Counted from the stretch's first letter, positions 22,550 to 33,847 are shown. The stretch is DNA of 64,000 nt from Pisolithus tinctorius (GCA_024663395.1 JANFAH010000023.1:620001-684000), one strand, 5' to 3'. Numbers and translations are program-made. The notes: a model not told the origin generated them from the letters alone.

Positions 22550-23720
22550 TCATCTGCCTTCCGCTTTCTGGAGCGCTCCATACGAGCTGAAATACTGGAG
22601 GATGGCTTGACGGAGCTGACAGACGAGCCATTGAACGATGACGGGGCAGTTGGAGGGGTGAAGTTTGAAGGTGTGCCGGGGGGGGGAACAGACTGGTCTG
22701 AGCGCCAGTTAAAAGTAGATCCACTATGAACCGAAGCGATGGTAGATGGCGCCGGGCAATGGGAAGTTGTTAGTGTAGGGGGGATGGGATTTCCAGCTGC
22801 AAATGAGTGGAACGAGGGTTGATTGGCAGATGGCCACGATGGTGGAGCATAGGAAGTTGTTGGCATACTGAAGCCAGCGCTTCCAGTCGTGAACGGGTAG
22901 AAAATCGTTTGGTTCATAGACGGTGATGCTGATGGAACAATGGGCGACATATCCACGTCGTTACTGGTTACCAGTGTGCTAGGTGCACTTCCTCCGACAG
23001 ATGCTGGTATTGGGAAGTCAACGAAAGGTGACCCCAGGGACAGCGTGTTGTTCCCCATGCTCTCACTGTTGGAAGAACTCAACCTGGTGCAGGACGGGCC
23101 TCCAGAAGAATCGTTGATACTCAGTGCTGAAAAGCGATTCAAGCCCTTGCACTTGGAAGGTATGAGCGCACTCATCCTGTCATAGAATAGCCATCCCTTG
23201 TTTTTATAAGGCACTGCATCCTTGTGGACCTGCCGACGTCACCATTAGCACAGGACATTCAATCCGATTGGATTGAATCATACCTTCACGTAACCGTCCC
23301 ATGAATTCTCGTTTGCAACACCAATATCAGCCCCTGACTTCAGAGAATACGCAAATCCAGATGAACGGCTGAGATGATCAACGACCGCGTATGTACTTCG
23401 TAGCTGTGTGATATCAGCTAGTTATTCTGTCGTTTGACTGACTCACGCACCCTTTTCCATTTCTCTTTACATGATTTAGGGGTTTTGGGCCCCCCTTTCT
23501 CAGGGTTTGCAAGCATCGGAGAAGCTGCACAGGCATTCCAAAATGGCGCCTTGAAATTTAAACCGTCACCAGCGGTTGCCTTGTGGGAATCGATGAAGTC
23601 AAGAAGAGCAAATGTATCCTTATCTGACCACGACACTTGCATCGAGTGGCCATCCAGGGACCGCAAACTATGAGATTTGCCCTTGTGGTCGGACGATTTC
23701 GCTGCTTTACAAGGGGGCAT
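22550..23720 (-). pseudogene. 5' fragment of the Harbinger Myb/SANT-like gene
   Basis: Exons 23451-23720, 23284-23403 and 23229 downwards encode a Myb/SANT-like DNA-binding domain: SWSDKDTFALLDFI near residue 30, then KSCKEKWKR, the TYAVVDH helix, WDGYVK, and NKGWLFYDRM. A Ser/Pro-rich region follows and ends in the basic run RSRKRKADD, where the gypsy element is inserted. In active Harbingers this partner protein brings the transposase to the element ends and into the nucleus. The start chosen is the ATG at 23720, which begins MPPCKAAK, as in relatives. Confidence 0.8.
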
Positions 23721-23820
23721 GGCAATGAACGGAGGGAAAAGCAAGAGTAGATGCTGTACAAGTGGAGCTTTGATGCATAACCCTGCCTCTAGCACGGCAT
23801 CTTGGCCATACACCAGATGC

Positions 23821-23938
23821 TCTCCTCCTAAATTGGGGCTCCAATTGAACTCTGTATGCTTATGTCATGAAGGCCTGGGACTTTTTTTTGGGTTTTTTCA
23901 CCTGGATTCTTTGTGGGACTTCGTTACCGAACTAGCTC
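23821..23938 (-). repeat. Harbinger right terminal inverted repeat
   Basis: Partner of 14485-14602. It is followed directly by the second copy of the TAA target duplication at 23939-23941. Confidence 0.95.
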
Positions 23939-23941
23939 TAA

Positions 23942-24530
23942 GGGATTCTTGGGACAGACAGCAATGTGGTTCCAAGCTGTAGTCAGCAGCGAAGATCGGT
24001 TGATCATTTGGTCTAGTCACCATTGGGGTAACGTGAGGACGCCAAGTGCCCTTGGCTGCCACACCTCGGGCATAGTATGTAACCTCAAAGTTGAATTTTG
24101 TATCACGTAATCCGAATCGCTTCGCGAAACAACATTGAATGTGTACACACGAGTGGATCATGAAGTGACTGGCTTCGTCGGGCGGTGCCAGCGCACCAAC
24201 GTTGCAGGGTATGATTCTGTCAGATGTGTTTTCAAACCCGCTTGAGAGCATCGTAATAGGCAGGCGTTTTTTCTTTAGGACGCAGATGGGGCTGGCTTGT
24301 AGACCAAGCTGGACTTTCTGTCCATTCTAAAGGCATTGGGATGTTTGCTCTGTCCAGACGATCCGAAAAGTGCAGCCCCCGAAGTGAGAGCACAGCGGCG
24401 TTCGGAGGTGCCAACCATGAGAAGCTTATCAGAAATGAACGAACGTACTGGAACTTCCTTGGCAGCGAAATATGACTGTGAGATCCTAGCTTCCTCACGA
24501 CCCCGCCCATGTGAGCAGTGCCAAATGTCG
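23942..24530 (-). pseudogene. decayed relative of ZF3, interrupted by the Harbinger
   Basis: On the minus strand the segment around 24400-24270 encodes a peptide close to the ZF3 linker: LHFSDRLDRANIPMPLEW here against YPSDYLDGGNIPTPVEW in ZF3, with SPAW following in both. No finger follows. Downstream a different open frame (24251 to 23942) runs without a stop into the right Harbinger terminus. With one TAA removed, the frame continues 13 codons beyond the left terminus to a TGA at 14450-14452. The segment is in inverted orientation to ZF3, so it is an inverted, decayed duplicate. Exon structure is not resolved. Confidence 0.45.
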
Positions 24531-25375
24531 GTGCTCAGCCAAACTTTCACAGTCTACCCGCCACCTCATCGTCTGCAGTGCATGCATATGTGCACACCAT
24601 GATATGAGGCCACACTTCACACTTTTCCACAATGAGTCACGACTATGACACAGGACCTGCAACATTAAACAAATAAAAGAAACAGGTGGTTGCACGACTT
24701 TGGTAGTACATCACCGAAGTTCGGCCCGCAACTTCAGAAAGACTTGTGGATTACATAATGTTACAGATGGTGCATCATAACACGACGTTACAATTCAATA
24801 TTCATTGATCACTATCACTATCTCAGTCCCTGGGGACGTTCAGTTGATCCGTAAAACATGTTTCCTCTGCGTCATGAATCCTATGGCTACGGCTTGGCAT
24901 CTAGGAACCTCCTCCAACGACCGCACTTTTATTGTTGTTGCCACTCTGAAATACAGACCCCCATTCTGATCGCTTGCCTCCCTTGCGACGTTTCGTTTTA
25001 TCCAGTCTATCCTCAAACACACACTACATCACATCTTCCTCGTCGATAACACCCCCACTTGCAATGTCGAGCGACTTGACAATACGAGTTCCTCAGATCC
25101 TCCGTTGCCCACAGAATTGTCACCTCGACCACATAGATTATGATGCAGCGCCCGCCCATGGCTATGACATCCAGCAACCTCAAGCAGCGGAGTGCATCGG
25201 TTCACCATCAGCGTAAATGTCATCCCACTACCGTCCAGGTTTGGTGGCCCACCTTCATTCTCACCTTTAGCAATGACTTTCCCGTCTTCCAAGTTGGTTA
25301 TCTGCAGCGTGTAAGCCATCATTCGTCGATCTCGTCGTCCACTGATTCGTCCATCCGTAGACTGCATGGGCTGAA

Positions 25376-26822
25376 ATGCCGTCGGACAATGTCGCTGAAA
25401 ACGGGGCATTACCCATCGTAAGTTTCACCGATCTCAAGCAAGCCGAGGGTCCTCATTCAGATGAAGGTTTCTTCGCTTCTCCATCAGGCTCCGACTTCAG
25501 TACCGGGGTACCAAGATATGGCTTGGGGTAGCCCCCATGCGCAAGCGAACTACCCCGTTTCAACACCTTATGCTGACGAAGATGAGAGGTTATCCATCGT
25601 GAGCCAAATTTTTGGCACAACTACATTTATCAAGCCTCTTACTGTAACACAGGTCAAGGATCAACCTGTTCAGTTGCTCCATCATACCGCCCCTGTTCCA
25701 ATTACTCAAGCCCAGGTTTCCTTCCAATGTTATCACCGTGACGCACCGCTTGTTAATGCCGTAACGCCTCATTACAACGGGGGTGCGCAGGGTCGCGCCT
25801 CCGACGATACCATAAACCCCAGCGTTACTCTTTCATCACCGGACATTAGTATTGTGTTACCCCGCGCGGTGGGACACCCATTAGAATACCCGCAGGACGA
25901 TGAGAACGTTTCAAAGTTTGGCGAGCCACCCCTCGCTCATCATGCCACCACCGAGCCTACGATGGGCCCAACTTCCACAGCTCTCTTTGCGCCCCTGTCA
26001 AACGTATCATGGCCGTCGTCCGTCGTGCCGCCACTTCAGGGTCCGTATCCTTCGGACTATCTAGACGGTGGGAACATTCCGACGCCTGTGGAATGGGCGG
26101 CAAGTCCAGCTTGGTTCACAAGGCAACCTTATCTGCATCCAAACCAACAGATCGAAGTGAGTCACTCGCAATTTATGCCCTGTTCGACTAATCCACTTCC
26201 GTAATCTTAGATCGCACCCATACCCCGATCTCAATCCAACTCAAATGCCCAGGTTGTAAAACTACACGCACCAGTATCGATACCACTGTTCCCAAACTCA
26301 CCCCTACTATCGCCGAGCGAGTTTTGTATGCATGACAGACCGTCAGGCGTTGGAGGCAACATCCTTCCAATACCCACCGAGCCGCCAGTGGCGGATTATC
26401 TTCCTTCTGGAATTATGGTTGACCGAGCTAAAGCAGGTCAGGCTAGTGGTCGTACCAGAGCTCATCACCGGGTGGAAAGGGAGGGAAGTCCATGTATTAG
26501 CGAGCCAACCTCCACCCGTCGTGCAGGTCATTCTGCCAAAATCCAATTCCGGAGCCAGATAAAATCGTCCATTGTACACCCACTCGCGGATCGGAATGCA
26601 TGCACATGTTGTGGCTGGAAGAATGAAGATGGCAGACTGTGCGGTGCACCTGTCACGTACAATAATTGTGCAGAGCATTTTGCCACCATTCATGAAATCA
26701 AGAACATAGCGGCAAAGGTCGAAGTGCTCTGCCGTTGGTGCGCTCTCAGTACAGAAAAGAAGGTCATACGAAAAAACATACTCAGGCATCTGCGGGAGGC
26801 GCATTTGCATTATCCGCGTTAG
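25376..26822 (+). CDS. double zinc-finger protein ZF3
   Basis: Exons 25376-25417 (tentative), 25461-26156 and 26211-26822 join in phase 0, giving about 450 residues. The long N-terminal part is Pro/Ser/Thr-rich and disordered-looking. The C-terminus carries finger 1 as C-x9-C-x11-H-x4-H (CGWK, DGRLC, TYNN, HFATIH) and finger 2 as C-x2-C-x15-H-x4-H (CRWC, HLREAH), and it ends in HYPR just before the stop. It shares with ZF1 the CGW, TYNN, CRWC and LRHLRE blocks and also the exon layout, with the fingers in the last exon. A further upstream exon beginning at 25064 (MSSDLTIRV, with a GTAAAT donor) is possible. Function is unknown. Confidence 0.6.
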
Positions 26823-27838
26823 ATGAACATGGTTTATTAATAGTGGTGCTCATGGTAGCACTGCAATGGCTATGGACAGACTACGGACAGACTATGGACA
26901 GGCTATAGAATTATGTAATGGTGATAGATTTGAGACTCTGACTGTACTCTGAAACCCAAGCTGTCATTGACTGAGATATAGATTAGACATGATTTGCCCT
27001 CAAGGACTGGGAGATCTCGATAGTAAAGTCAAACATAGCCTCAGTATAATGGCAAGCACATGGGAATTTGAATACATCTACATCTATCCCTGCTACCATA
27101 TCCCCCCCATGCCTCTAAGGTCTGAATGAGCTGGGTTACTGGAAAATGGTCTCGTTCCCAGCCATTCTGGGGATTTACGATGGTGATCCATTTTCAAGTT
27201 GGACACGGTTCGGCAGGTTCCCGCGATGGCGTTGGTCAGGCATGGTTAGGTTGGGTTAGGGTTATTATCGGGCCAATTCCCCCCACCCCCCACCTGAGGG
27301 TGGCATTTCCTTTTAAGGCTGAAAATTTCCCGTGCTAAGTAGAGTTCGGGAGGTCTTGTTCGCAAGCCGCTGGTGTTTGCCGGTTGTTGAACGTTGATTT
27401 GCGCTCGTTCCCCTGGACGCCACACAGGATTCGCTACCTGGGGGTCAACCAGTCATGTTCGAGCAAAGCTGCAAAGGGGAATTTCCCTTGGCCCCTTCTC
27501 CCCGTTGTGAAGGTGGAAGTGCATCTTTATATGGCAACGTTCTTGTGAGGTGTCTGTTATTAGGGACCAGTAGGAATTACAGTGCTTAATTGCGGAATTA
27601 CAATTGCCAATTGGACTCTCCATTAAATAATATCCGCTGGGGTACCTCGCAGCGTAGTCCCTGCCACATCTAGATCACGTCCACAACCTCTACGCCAGCA
27701 TCAAGCAAACTCCCCAGATGCGGCTGACACAATGGGAAGGGATGTATACGCATATTATATTGTGTTCAAACTTATGTCTCATACTGGGAATGTCTGTACC
27801 AATAGGAAGCTCCCAATGTTTAGTATTGTTATCGTCTG
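26823..27838. other. intergenic; small 11-bp tandem repeat
   Basis: No gene recognised. Three 11-bp units (26870-26902) read CTATGGACAGA, CTACGGACAGA and CTATGGACAGG. A degenerate TTAGGG-like stretch lies at 27244-27265. Confidence 0.5.
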
Positions 27839-29131
27839 TCACGCCCCCGCTGAAATAATATATGACCAAAGCTGTTGCACCCTTACCCACACCCTTCTTC
27901 CTGCCCCCTCGTCTCCCGTCCCCTCGCCCTTCCTACCATCCGCTCTGCCCGTTTCCTCACGTAACCGTTCGACTCTGGCCATGATATCATTCATGGCAGG
28001 GCGCTGCACTGGGTCGTACTCCCAACATTCTAAGCATATTTTCCACCAGCTATCGCACAAACGGAAACTAGTCGATTCGTCGCTTGGACGATCTGGCAGG
28101 TGACCTTCTACAATACGCTTCACGACACCCCATTCCACGCGTACCTCGTGAAAGGGATTCTTTCGTGAAAACAATTCCTAAGTAAGATAACACATATACA
28201 ATAACTGTGAGTACTAAACTTCCAATGTGAACGATGGACAGATGCCTACTAGCACTGTCATCCCAAATGCCCAGACGTCAGCCTCTTGAGTGCTGGTAGG
28301 GGTAGGTGTATTCAGTCTCTCGGGAGCTAACCATCGTAACGAGACACCACAAGATGGGTCGACTTGAAGGCTAGGTGGCGGATTGGTCAGGCACGAAGAC
28401 CCGAAGTCGGTTATCAGAGCTCTCCTTGCTTCAGAAATTAGCACATTCGGCTGGAAATCGTTGCACCTGTCATTCAAACCGTACGCTAGCACGACTAAGA
28501 CGCACCCCTTTCATATCACCATGCGCTATATGAAGGCTATGCAGGTAATGCAATCCACGGGCGATATCCAAGAGCTGTGGCACTATGTCATTGTCAAACG
28601 TGATTGATACTAACGTTGACATACCAGTGGACCAGGATCCACAGCCTCGTCTTGTACATACTCATGTGCGTTGCCTCCTTCCATCCACTCTGTCACCATT
28701 GATACCGTGTGGTTGAAGTTGGTTGTTATTCCCAGCAGCGGGATGATGTTCTCATGTTGGAGATGGGACCAGATGTGTACTTCATAGAGAGTACGCTGTG
28801 AGCTGGTGAGCAAAGCTATACATGTGTTTTTAATGGCCTTGACCTGGATTGCAGTGACGTCTATTGACAAGCTGGTCTTCACTGCTATTCCTTTATTTGA
28901 TCGGCGCAGTCTTGCTCGGCGTATCACAGAATAGGCGGTATAGGCGACAACATTTCCTCCGTCAACGTCGTTATTGAGGTTGCTGTACGGCAGAACCTGA
29001 AGCAAGCGCGACGCCTGCAAGTGCGGAGCTTCTAGTTCCAGGGATGCTTGTTGCGTTGACTGTAAAGACATTTGAAGTGGTTCGTCCTCTGCAGGTTCTA
29101 GGCGTCTAGCAGATGGTGCTGGGCGAGACAT
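27839..29131 (-). CDS. tyrosine-kinase-like (TKL) protein kinase
   Basis: Four exons (28625-29131, 28506-28574, 28250-28450, 27839-28177) encode 371 residues. Residues 1-60 are a low-complexity leader. The kinase domain has the ATP-binding Lys in IAVKTS, helix-C and IWSHLQHENIIPLLG, the catalytic loop HGDMKGPN (Asp189, Lys191), DFGSS (Asp207), WLAPER and DVWAFGMTVLELF. HGD in place of HRD is normal for the expanded TKL kinases of agaricomycetes, which are thought to be cytoplasmic signalling kinases. All key catalytic residues are present, so activity is expected. The glycine loop is poorly conserved. The start is the ATG at 29131. Confidence 0.85.
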
Positions 29132-29791
29132 GCGCAAGGACCAACGTCCCAGTGGTTACTGTTGGATCCTTTGGACTAGGATCGGACTGGGAAGTTTTCA
29201 GAACATTCGTTCATTGCAACTGCATATAGGTGACGATCTCGTATGTACTACTCAGAATCTCTCAATAGCTCGTTACTCTGATAAGCTTCCATTCGCCTCT
29301 CACAGGTATTCCCCGTGCTGCTGCCAGATGATGTTCCCTGTCGATGCTCTGCAACTTCAGGCTCCGCTCCAATCGATGGTTGACACTTGTTCAGCCACAC
29401 GTTGGAAACACGAGTTCTCCGCACGGATACTGTCCGGAATATCATTTTATTCAAGTTCTGCTAAAATCGACGATTTATTCCTCGTTGCTTCTGGAGAAGT
29501 ACAAATGCCAGATTACTTGTAAGCGGATCAATGGATCCCAAGTTTTGACCAGGTAGTGAAACTTCGAGCCTGTGAAGGCGTAACAAAGTCTTTGATGCAC
29601 TTTGAATGATTGATTTCGTCCTAGAGATCTCAGGGCATCAATTGGAAACTATGGAAAGGACCCGGAATGTTTGATGCTACATATTGGGCGGCTTTTCTCC
29701 CGATACGCCTGCAGTCTCACTTCTGAGCGTAATAGCTGAGGCACGAGCAAGCCTGATGAACTGCTTGATAGTAAAACAAGGTTGCATCGCA
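29132..29791. other. intergenic, no gene seen
   Basis: Upstream region of the kinase. No open frame here shows a domain or a convincing exon chain. Confidence 0.5.
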
Positions 29792-30431
29792 TCAAGGTTT
29801 CGGCCTCGTATCCAGGATAGAAAGGTGTTGCGCGACGACACCACTACTCTCCTGTATACGTTTGAGTTTCTCATAAAGAGACTGAACTTCTCCGTTCATC
29901 TCTGCGATGAGGTGCTGCTCAGTTGGAGGACCAGATGCGGTGCCTGGATCGGAAGGCGGGACCGGAAAGGCCCCAAGCCCTGTGGTCTTCAAGAAGTCCG
30001 CAAGCATAAGTAAAGTTTGGTCGAGAGCGACCAAGTCCGCTGTAGATAGCAACATCATCGATCAAGTACTCGTAGCGAACTGTTACCGCACCTTCCGTCT
30101 GCGCTGGGCTACTTCCTGCCTGGTATGCGTTCTGGCTGATCCGAGTTGGTCAGGAGGCGAGGCGTTACTTCAGTACATCTTTAGTAACACGGACTTACAT
30201 TCCGTTCAAGGCACTGCGAGCAAACGCGTCGACTCTGGCGACGTGGTCAAGGGCGATCTGAATATTCTGCCTGAATGCCTCGGGTGAATTTTGGTCCGTG
30301 ATGCTCGTCGAGGATTCCTGGGATAAGAAGGGGGCGATGGAATAGTTGGATGGTAGCGAGGGAATGGAGTATGTCAACGCCATGGATGCCTGTGAGCTGG
30401 ACGGGGTATACGATTGCTGACTGAAGTTCAT
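29792..30431 (-). CDS. small helical protein, function unknown
   Basis: Three exons (30199-30431, 30092-30135, 29792-30039) with consistent phases encode 174 residues. The first 45 residues are Ser/Thr/Gln-rich. After them come two long amphipathic helices (around EAFRQNIQIALDHVARV and ADLVALDQTLLMLADFL), then a Pro-rich break and a third helix (VQSLYEKLKRIQESSG). The pattern resembles small coiled-coil subunits of nuclear complexes, but I cannot assign one. The 44-nt middle exon is supported only by phase and splice signals. It is divergent from the methyltransferase gene, with 218 bp between the two start codons. Confidence 0.65.
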
Positions 30432-30485
30432 CTTTAGTGGCCTCGATGATGGCTTGTCTATAGACGCTGCGGACCAGACAGAGGT

Positions 30486-30627
30486 ATTACGTAACACCCC
30501 AGGACGACTGCTTGTCCGTTACATGTGACATGTGACAGTTTGCTAACAGCTACACATGGCCCGCGCATCTATTACGTAACACCCCGATGACTGCTTGCGG
30601 GAATTTGTCCATTGCATGTGACAGCTA
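30486..30627. promoter_or_regulatory. bidirectional promoter with a duplicated TTACGTAA block
   Basis: The region between the two divergent start codons (30431 and 30650) holds two direct copies of a roughly 50-bp block. They begin with ATTACGTAACACCCC at 30486 and 30571 and end with CATGTGACAG. The palindrome TTACGTAA is a classical bZIP-type binding site. The copies are too alike to be chance. Regulatory function is inferred. Confidence 0.55.
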
Positions 30628-30649
30628 CACCCGACCGCTAGTACGCCGC

Positions 30650-31906
30650 ATGGTTATAACCCAACCGCCCACTTCTTACCTCCCGTCGATTGCGAAGACC
30701 GCAACTTATACCTCGACGCAGTTGCTTGATGCCCTGGCGTACCTCAGACTCCTGTACAACCCCGAGGTGCGAGGTTCTCGAAGGATACGCTCCAACCCTA
30801 CGTGCAATCAAGACGTGTTGGCTATCGATGCCAAGTGGCGTTTCGGCGACGACGATAGTCATATCCAGTTAATCCGATCAGATACCTTCGAACGCTCGTA
30901 TGCGATACGATGGCTCACTGCATTAGTGGCTCGAATGGAGGATTTACAGGCATCGATCGAGGACACCCAATTAGAGTCGACGTCCGCTTTTCATGGACCT
31001 ATACATCCTGAGATTTTAATTCAACAAGCCGCTTCTCTCCTGGCTATATGCGCTGGCGTTTCTGCAGCTGGGACTGTAGAACGCATCTTTTCTTTTGGTT
31101 CGGACGAAATAGGGAGGATAGACATACGTGTGATGGATATCCCCATAGAGAATCAAGATTATGGGAGTGTTGGGGCTCAGACATGGGGTGGGGCATGTGT
31201 ATTGGCGGAGATGATCGTCGAGCACCCCGAACAATTTGGTCTCCGTTTTCGCATTGGAAAAGATCGTACTGGCGGCGAACGTCCTTTCCGCGTACTCGAA
31301 CTGGGTGCTGGAACTGGGCTGGTTGGGTTGACCGCCGCCAAAGTCCTTATTGCCTCCTCGGCTAGGAAGAATCGCAGGGCGACCATCGTAGCAACGGACT
31401 TTTACCCGTCGGTCTTGCAGAATCTCAAGGCGAACATCGATAAAAACTTCCCTGGAAACTTGAGTGATGGTGCTATAACCATCGCCAGTCACTTCCTCGA
31501 CTGGTCAAAGTTCCCGGCCATGTCTTCAGTTCCCGACCTTCTCTCCAAGCCATTTGACGTTATCCTCGGCGCAGATATCGTGTACGAGACAGAACACGCT
31601 ACCTGGATCAAAAAGTGTCTGGAGCGGCTTTTGCGTCACCCGAGCTCATCAGCAGACTGTCCTTCTGAAGCCGACTCCCTCGCTATCTTCCATTTAGTGA
31701 TACCCCTCAGACCAACGCACTCGTTAGAGTCTAGTAGTATCGAGACTGCTTTTCGGTGGACGGATGATACACCGCGAGAGGGACATCCGGAACTTGTGAT
31801 ACTCTCAAGGGACACTATACTTTGCGAAGCATACAGGGGTGGTGACGCGAAGAAGAGCTCTGATGTAGTAGAATACCGGTATTATAGGATTGGATGGTCT
31901 TGGTAG
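30650..31906 (+). CDS. Methyltransf_16 (METTL21-like) SAM-dependent methyltransferase
   Basis: Intronless frame, 418 residues from the ATG at 30650; an in-frame ATG at 30587 would add 21 residues but lies inside the repeated promoter block. The Rossmann-fold signatures are motif I VLELGAGTGLVG near residue 214, the acidic motif ATDFYP near 248, and GADIVYE near 306, the position of the DxxY-like motif in this family.  The N-terminal 200 residues are not catalytic and contain a region around PEILIQQAASLL. Members methylate lysines of elongation factors, chaperones or ribosomal proteins. The substrate here is unknown. Confidence 0.85.
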   Translation: MVITQPPTSYLPSIAKTATYTSTQLLDALAYLRLLYNPEVRGSRRIRSNPTCNQDVLAIDAKWRFGDDDSHIQLIRSDTFERSYAIRWLTALVARMEDLQASIEDTQLESTSAFHGPIHPEILIQQAASLLAICAGVSAAGTVERIFSFGSDEIGRIDIRVMDIPIENQDYGSVGAQTWGGACVLAEMIVEHPEQFGLRFRIGKDRTGGERPFRVLELGAGTGLVGLTAAKVLIASSARKNRRATIVATDFYPSVLQNLKANIDKNFPGNLSDGAITIASHFLDWSKFPAMSSVPDLLSKPFDVILGADIVYETEHATWIKKCLERLLRHPSSSADCPSEADSLAIFHLVIPLRPTHSLESSSIETAFRWTDDTPREGHPELVILSRDTILCEAYRGGDAKKSSDVVEYRYYRIGWSW

Positions 31907-32123
31907 GATGGACTGATAGAACAGCAAGTTACGTTCAATAGATTTAGTATGTCGGGTGAACCCTTATCGCCAGATACTCGAAATGCCGGATCCACCTTCG
32001 AGAGCTTCAAAGGCAGCCATTCACAGGGGAGTGCTGATGATGACATGACGTCAAGATGACTCCCGTCTTTCCTCCGCACTGTCAGCGCCGCCGTCGACAT
32101 CAAACCATTCGGCCACGTCTACG

Positions 32124-33539
32124 ATGTCCACGACCAGCCCCGTCTTTCTGATCGTACCCACAATTCAACAATATGGCTGGGGCAAAATAGGAAAGTCTTC
32201 CAAAGTCGCACAACTCGCCGAATCGGCAGTGCCTGGTTTTGCACTGAGCGAGTCAATTCCTTATGCAGAGGTGGGTAGCCGACTCGCTGCGTTGTCTCTA
32301 CCCTCTAACTTTACGATCCAGTTATGGATGGGTACGCATGTCAAGTCTCCTTCAGGGGTTCCCGGTTTCGGTGTGACGCTGAGGGACTTCCTTGCCGGGC
32401 ACCCGGAACTGATGGGTGGTGTGTCCTCGGTGTTCGACACCACCGGCGGAAACCTTCCTTTCCTCTTGAAGGTACTCTCGATTGGGAAGGCGTTGAGCAT
32501 CCAAGTGCATCCAGACAAGAAGACAGCGGAGAAACTGCATGCTCAACAGCCTAGTGTCTACACCGGCGAGCATACTTAGTTCTAAGTTCGTTCTCCAATT
32601 ATCTCATTCGAACCGCTAGACCCGAATCATAAACCTGAAATAGCCATTGCCTTGACGCCTTTCCGCGGACTCTGTGGATTTTCACCCGCTTCTGAAATCA
32701 AGGCATACCTTGCTGCCGTCCCAGAATTCAGAGCTATTGCTCCGGACGAAGTTGTGCGTCGTTTCGAAGGTGCTTCGGAACAGGGTGAAAGGGCCGCTCT
32801 GAGGGACTTTTTCGCTGATATCATGACTGCCGACGCGGACCGGGTAAAAGAAGAGCTTTCAAAACTCGTCAGTCGCTACCTGGAGGGTCGAGAGACGGGA
32901 ATCGAGCACGGCGTCAGGGATCTTGTTCTGGCTCTGAATTCGCAGCACCCCGGTGACGTCGGCATTTTCTGTGCTTTTATGCTCAACCTGGTCGATTTGC
33001 AACCAGGGGAGGCAATATTCCTTGGCGCGGGAGAGCCGCACGCCTATGTTTCTGGAGGTACTTCATGTTTATATCCTCATGTATAAGTGCTCATCTTTGG
33101 TTCTTCTCAAGACATCATAGAGTGCATGGCGAATTCGGATAACGTGATCAGGGCTGGTCTTACCCCCAAACCTAAGGACGTCCCAAATCTCATCGATTCA
33201 CTCACATACAACGCTGCTAAGGCAGATAGCCATATGGTCCAACCCAAGCCTCTCCCGGGAAGCACGTACACCACCACTTATGTTCCACCCGTACATGATT
33301 TCAGAGTGCTTGCCGTGAAAATCCCAGAAAACGGTACCGAAAGACATCCTAGCTTCGACAGTGCTTCGATCGCAATCATCACTGGAGGATCTGGCTCAGT
33401 CATGTCGGAAAATGAGGGTGGTGATCTGGCATTGTCTACGGGAAATGCAGTGTTTATTGGAGCGAATGTCAGCGTTTCGTTCAGAGCTGGGAAGGAGGGG
33501 ATGTCCCTTTATCGCGCGTATGCGACTACTTGCTCGTAA
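32124..33539 (+). CDS. PMI40: mannose-6-phosphate isomerase
   Basis: Four exons (32124-32270, 32322-32565, 32620-33057, 33112-33539) give 418 residues, the normal length. The enzyme interconverts fructose-6-phosphate and mannose-6-phosphate, feeding GDP-mannose for glycosylation and cell-wall mannan. The zinc ligands of type I isomerases are all visible: Gln110 and His112 in SIQVHPDK, Glu137 in HKPE, and His271 in GEPHAYVSG. The signature YVSGDIIECMANSDN spans the last intron. The second intron has no GT donor before an in-frame stop. Using GC at 32566 restores the conserved NHKPE segment. Confidence 0.95.
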
Positions 33540-33847
33540 ATATATATCTCTAGAGCTTGGGGTTTTTGGATAGATGTAACGAGGATGTAACACGGGCTAG
33601 AACATATAAATTAAAAGAGGTCAATAGTGATTGGCAAACGACTACAAACATCTTTGAGGTTTGTGAGTACTGGCTGACTCGAGTGATCGGCGATCTCACT
33701 ATAACTTGATATTATTTCCCTACACACTCTGAACAAAGGCGGATGTCTGCGTGAGCTGCTGGGGTCCAATTGGTCCTCAATTATGTTCACACTGGCTTGA
33801 TTCATTGCGAGACTGCTTCTCAGGATCGACATCGTTCGAAGAGCAAG

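Larger units (their letters stand above)
14485..23938. mobile_element. PIF/Harbinger DNA transposon carrying a nested gypsy element
   Basis: The element is bounded by inverted repeats that start GAGCTAGTTCGGTAACG and is flanked by a direct TAA at 14482-14484 and 23939-23941. TAA/TTA is the hallmark 3-bp target duplication of this superfamily. It holds the two convergent genes expected of fungal Harbingers: a DDE transposase (plus strand) and a Myb/SANT-like protein (minus strand). Without the 5,854-bp gypsy insertion and its 5-bp duplication it would be about 3.6 kb. Both genes are broken, so the copy should be dead on its own, although its termini look competent for mobilisation in trans. 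Confidence 0.93.

Noticed and set aside
23942..24251. His/Cys pattern (HFMIHSCVH) as a possible zinc finger
   Set aside because: The spacing does not match the finger module of the neighbouring ZF genes.
27244..27265. TTAGG/TTGGG/TTAGGG stretch resembling telomere repeats
   Set aside because: Only about three imperfect units, too short for an interstitial telomere.
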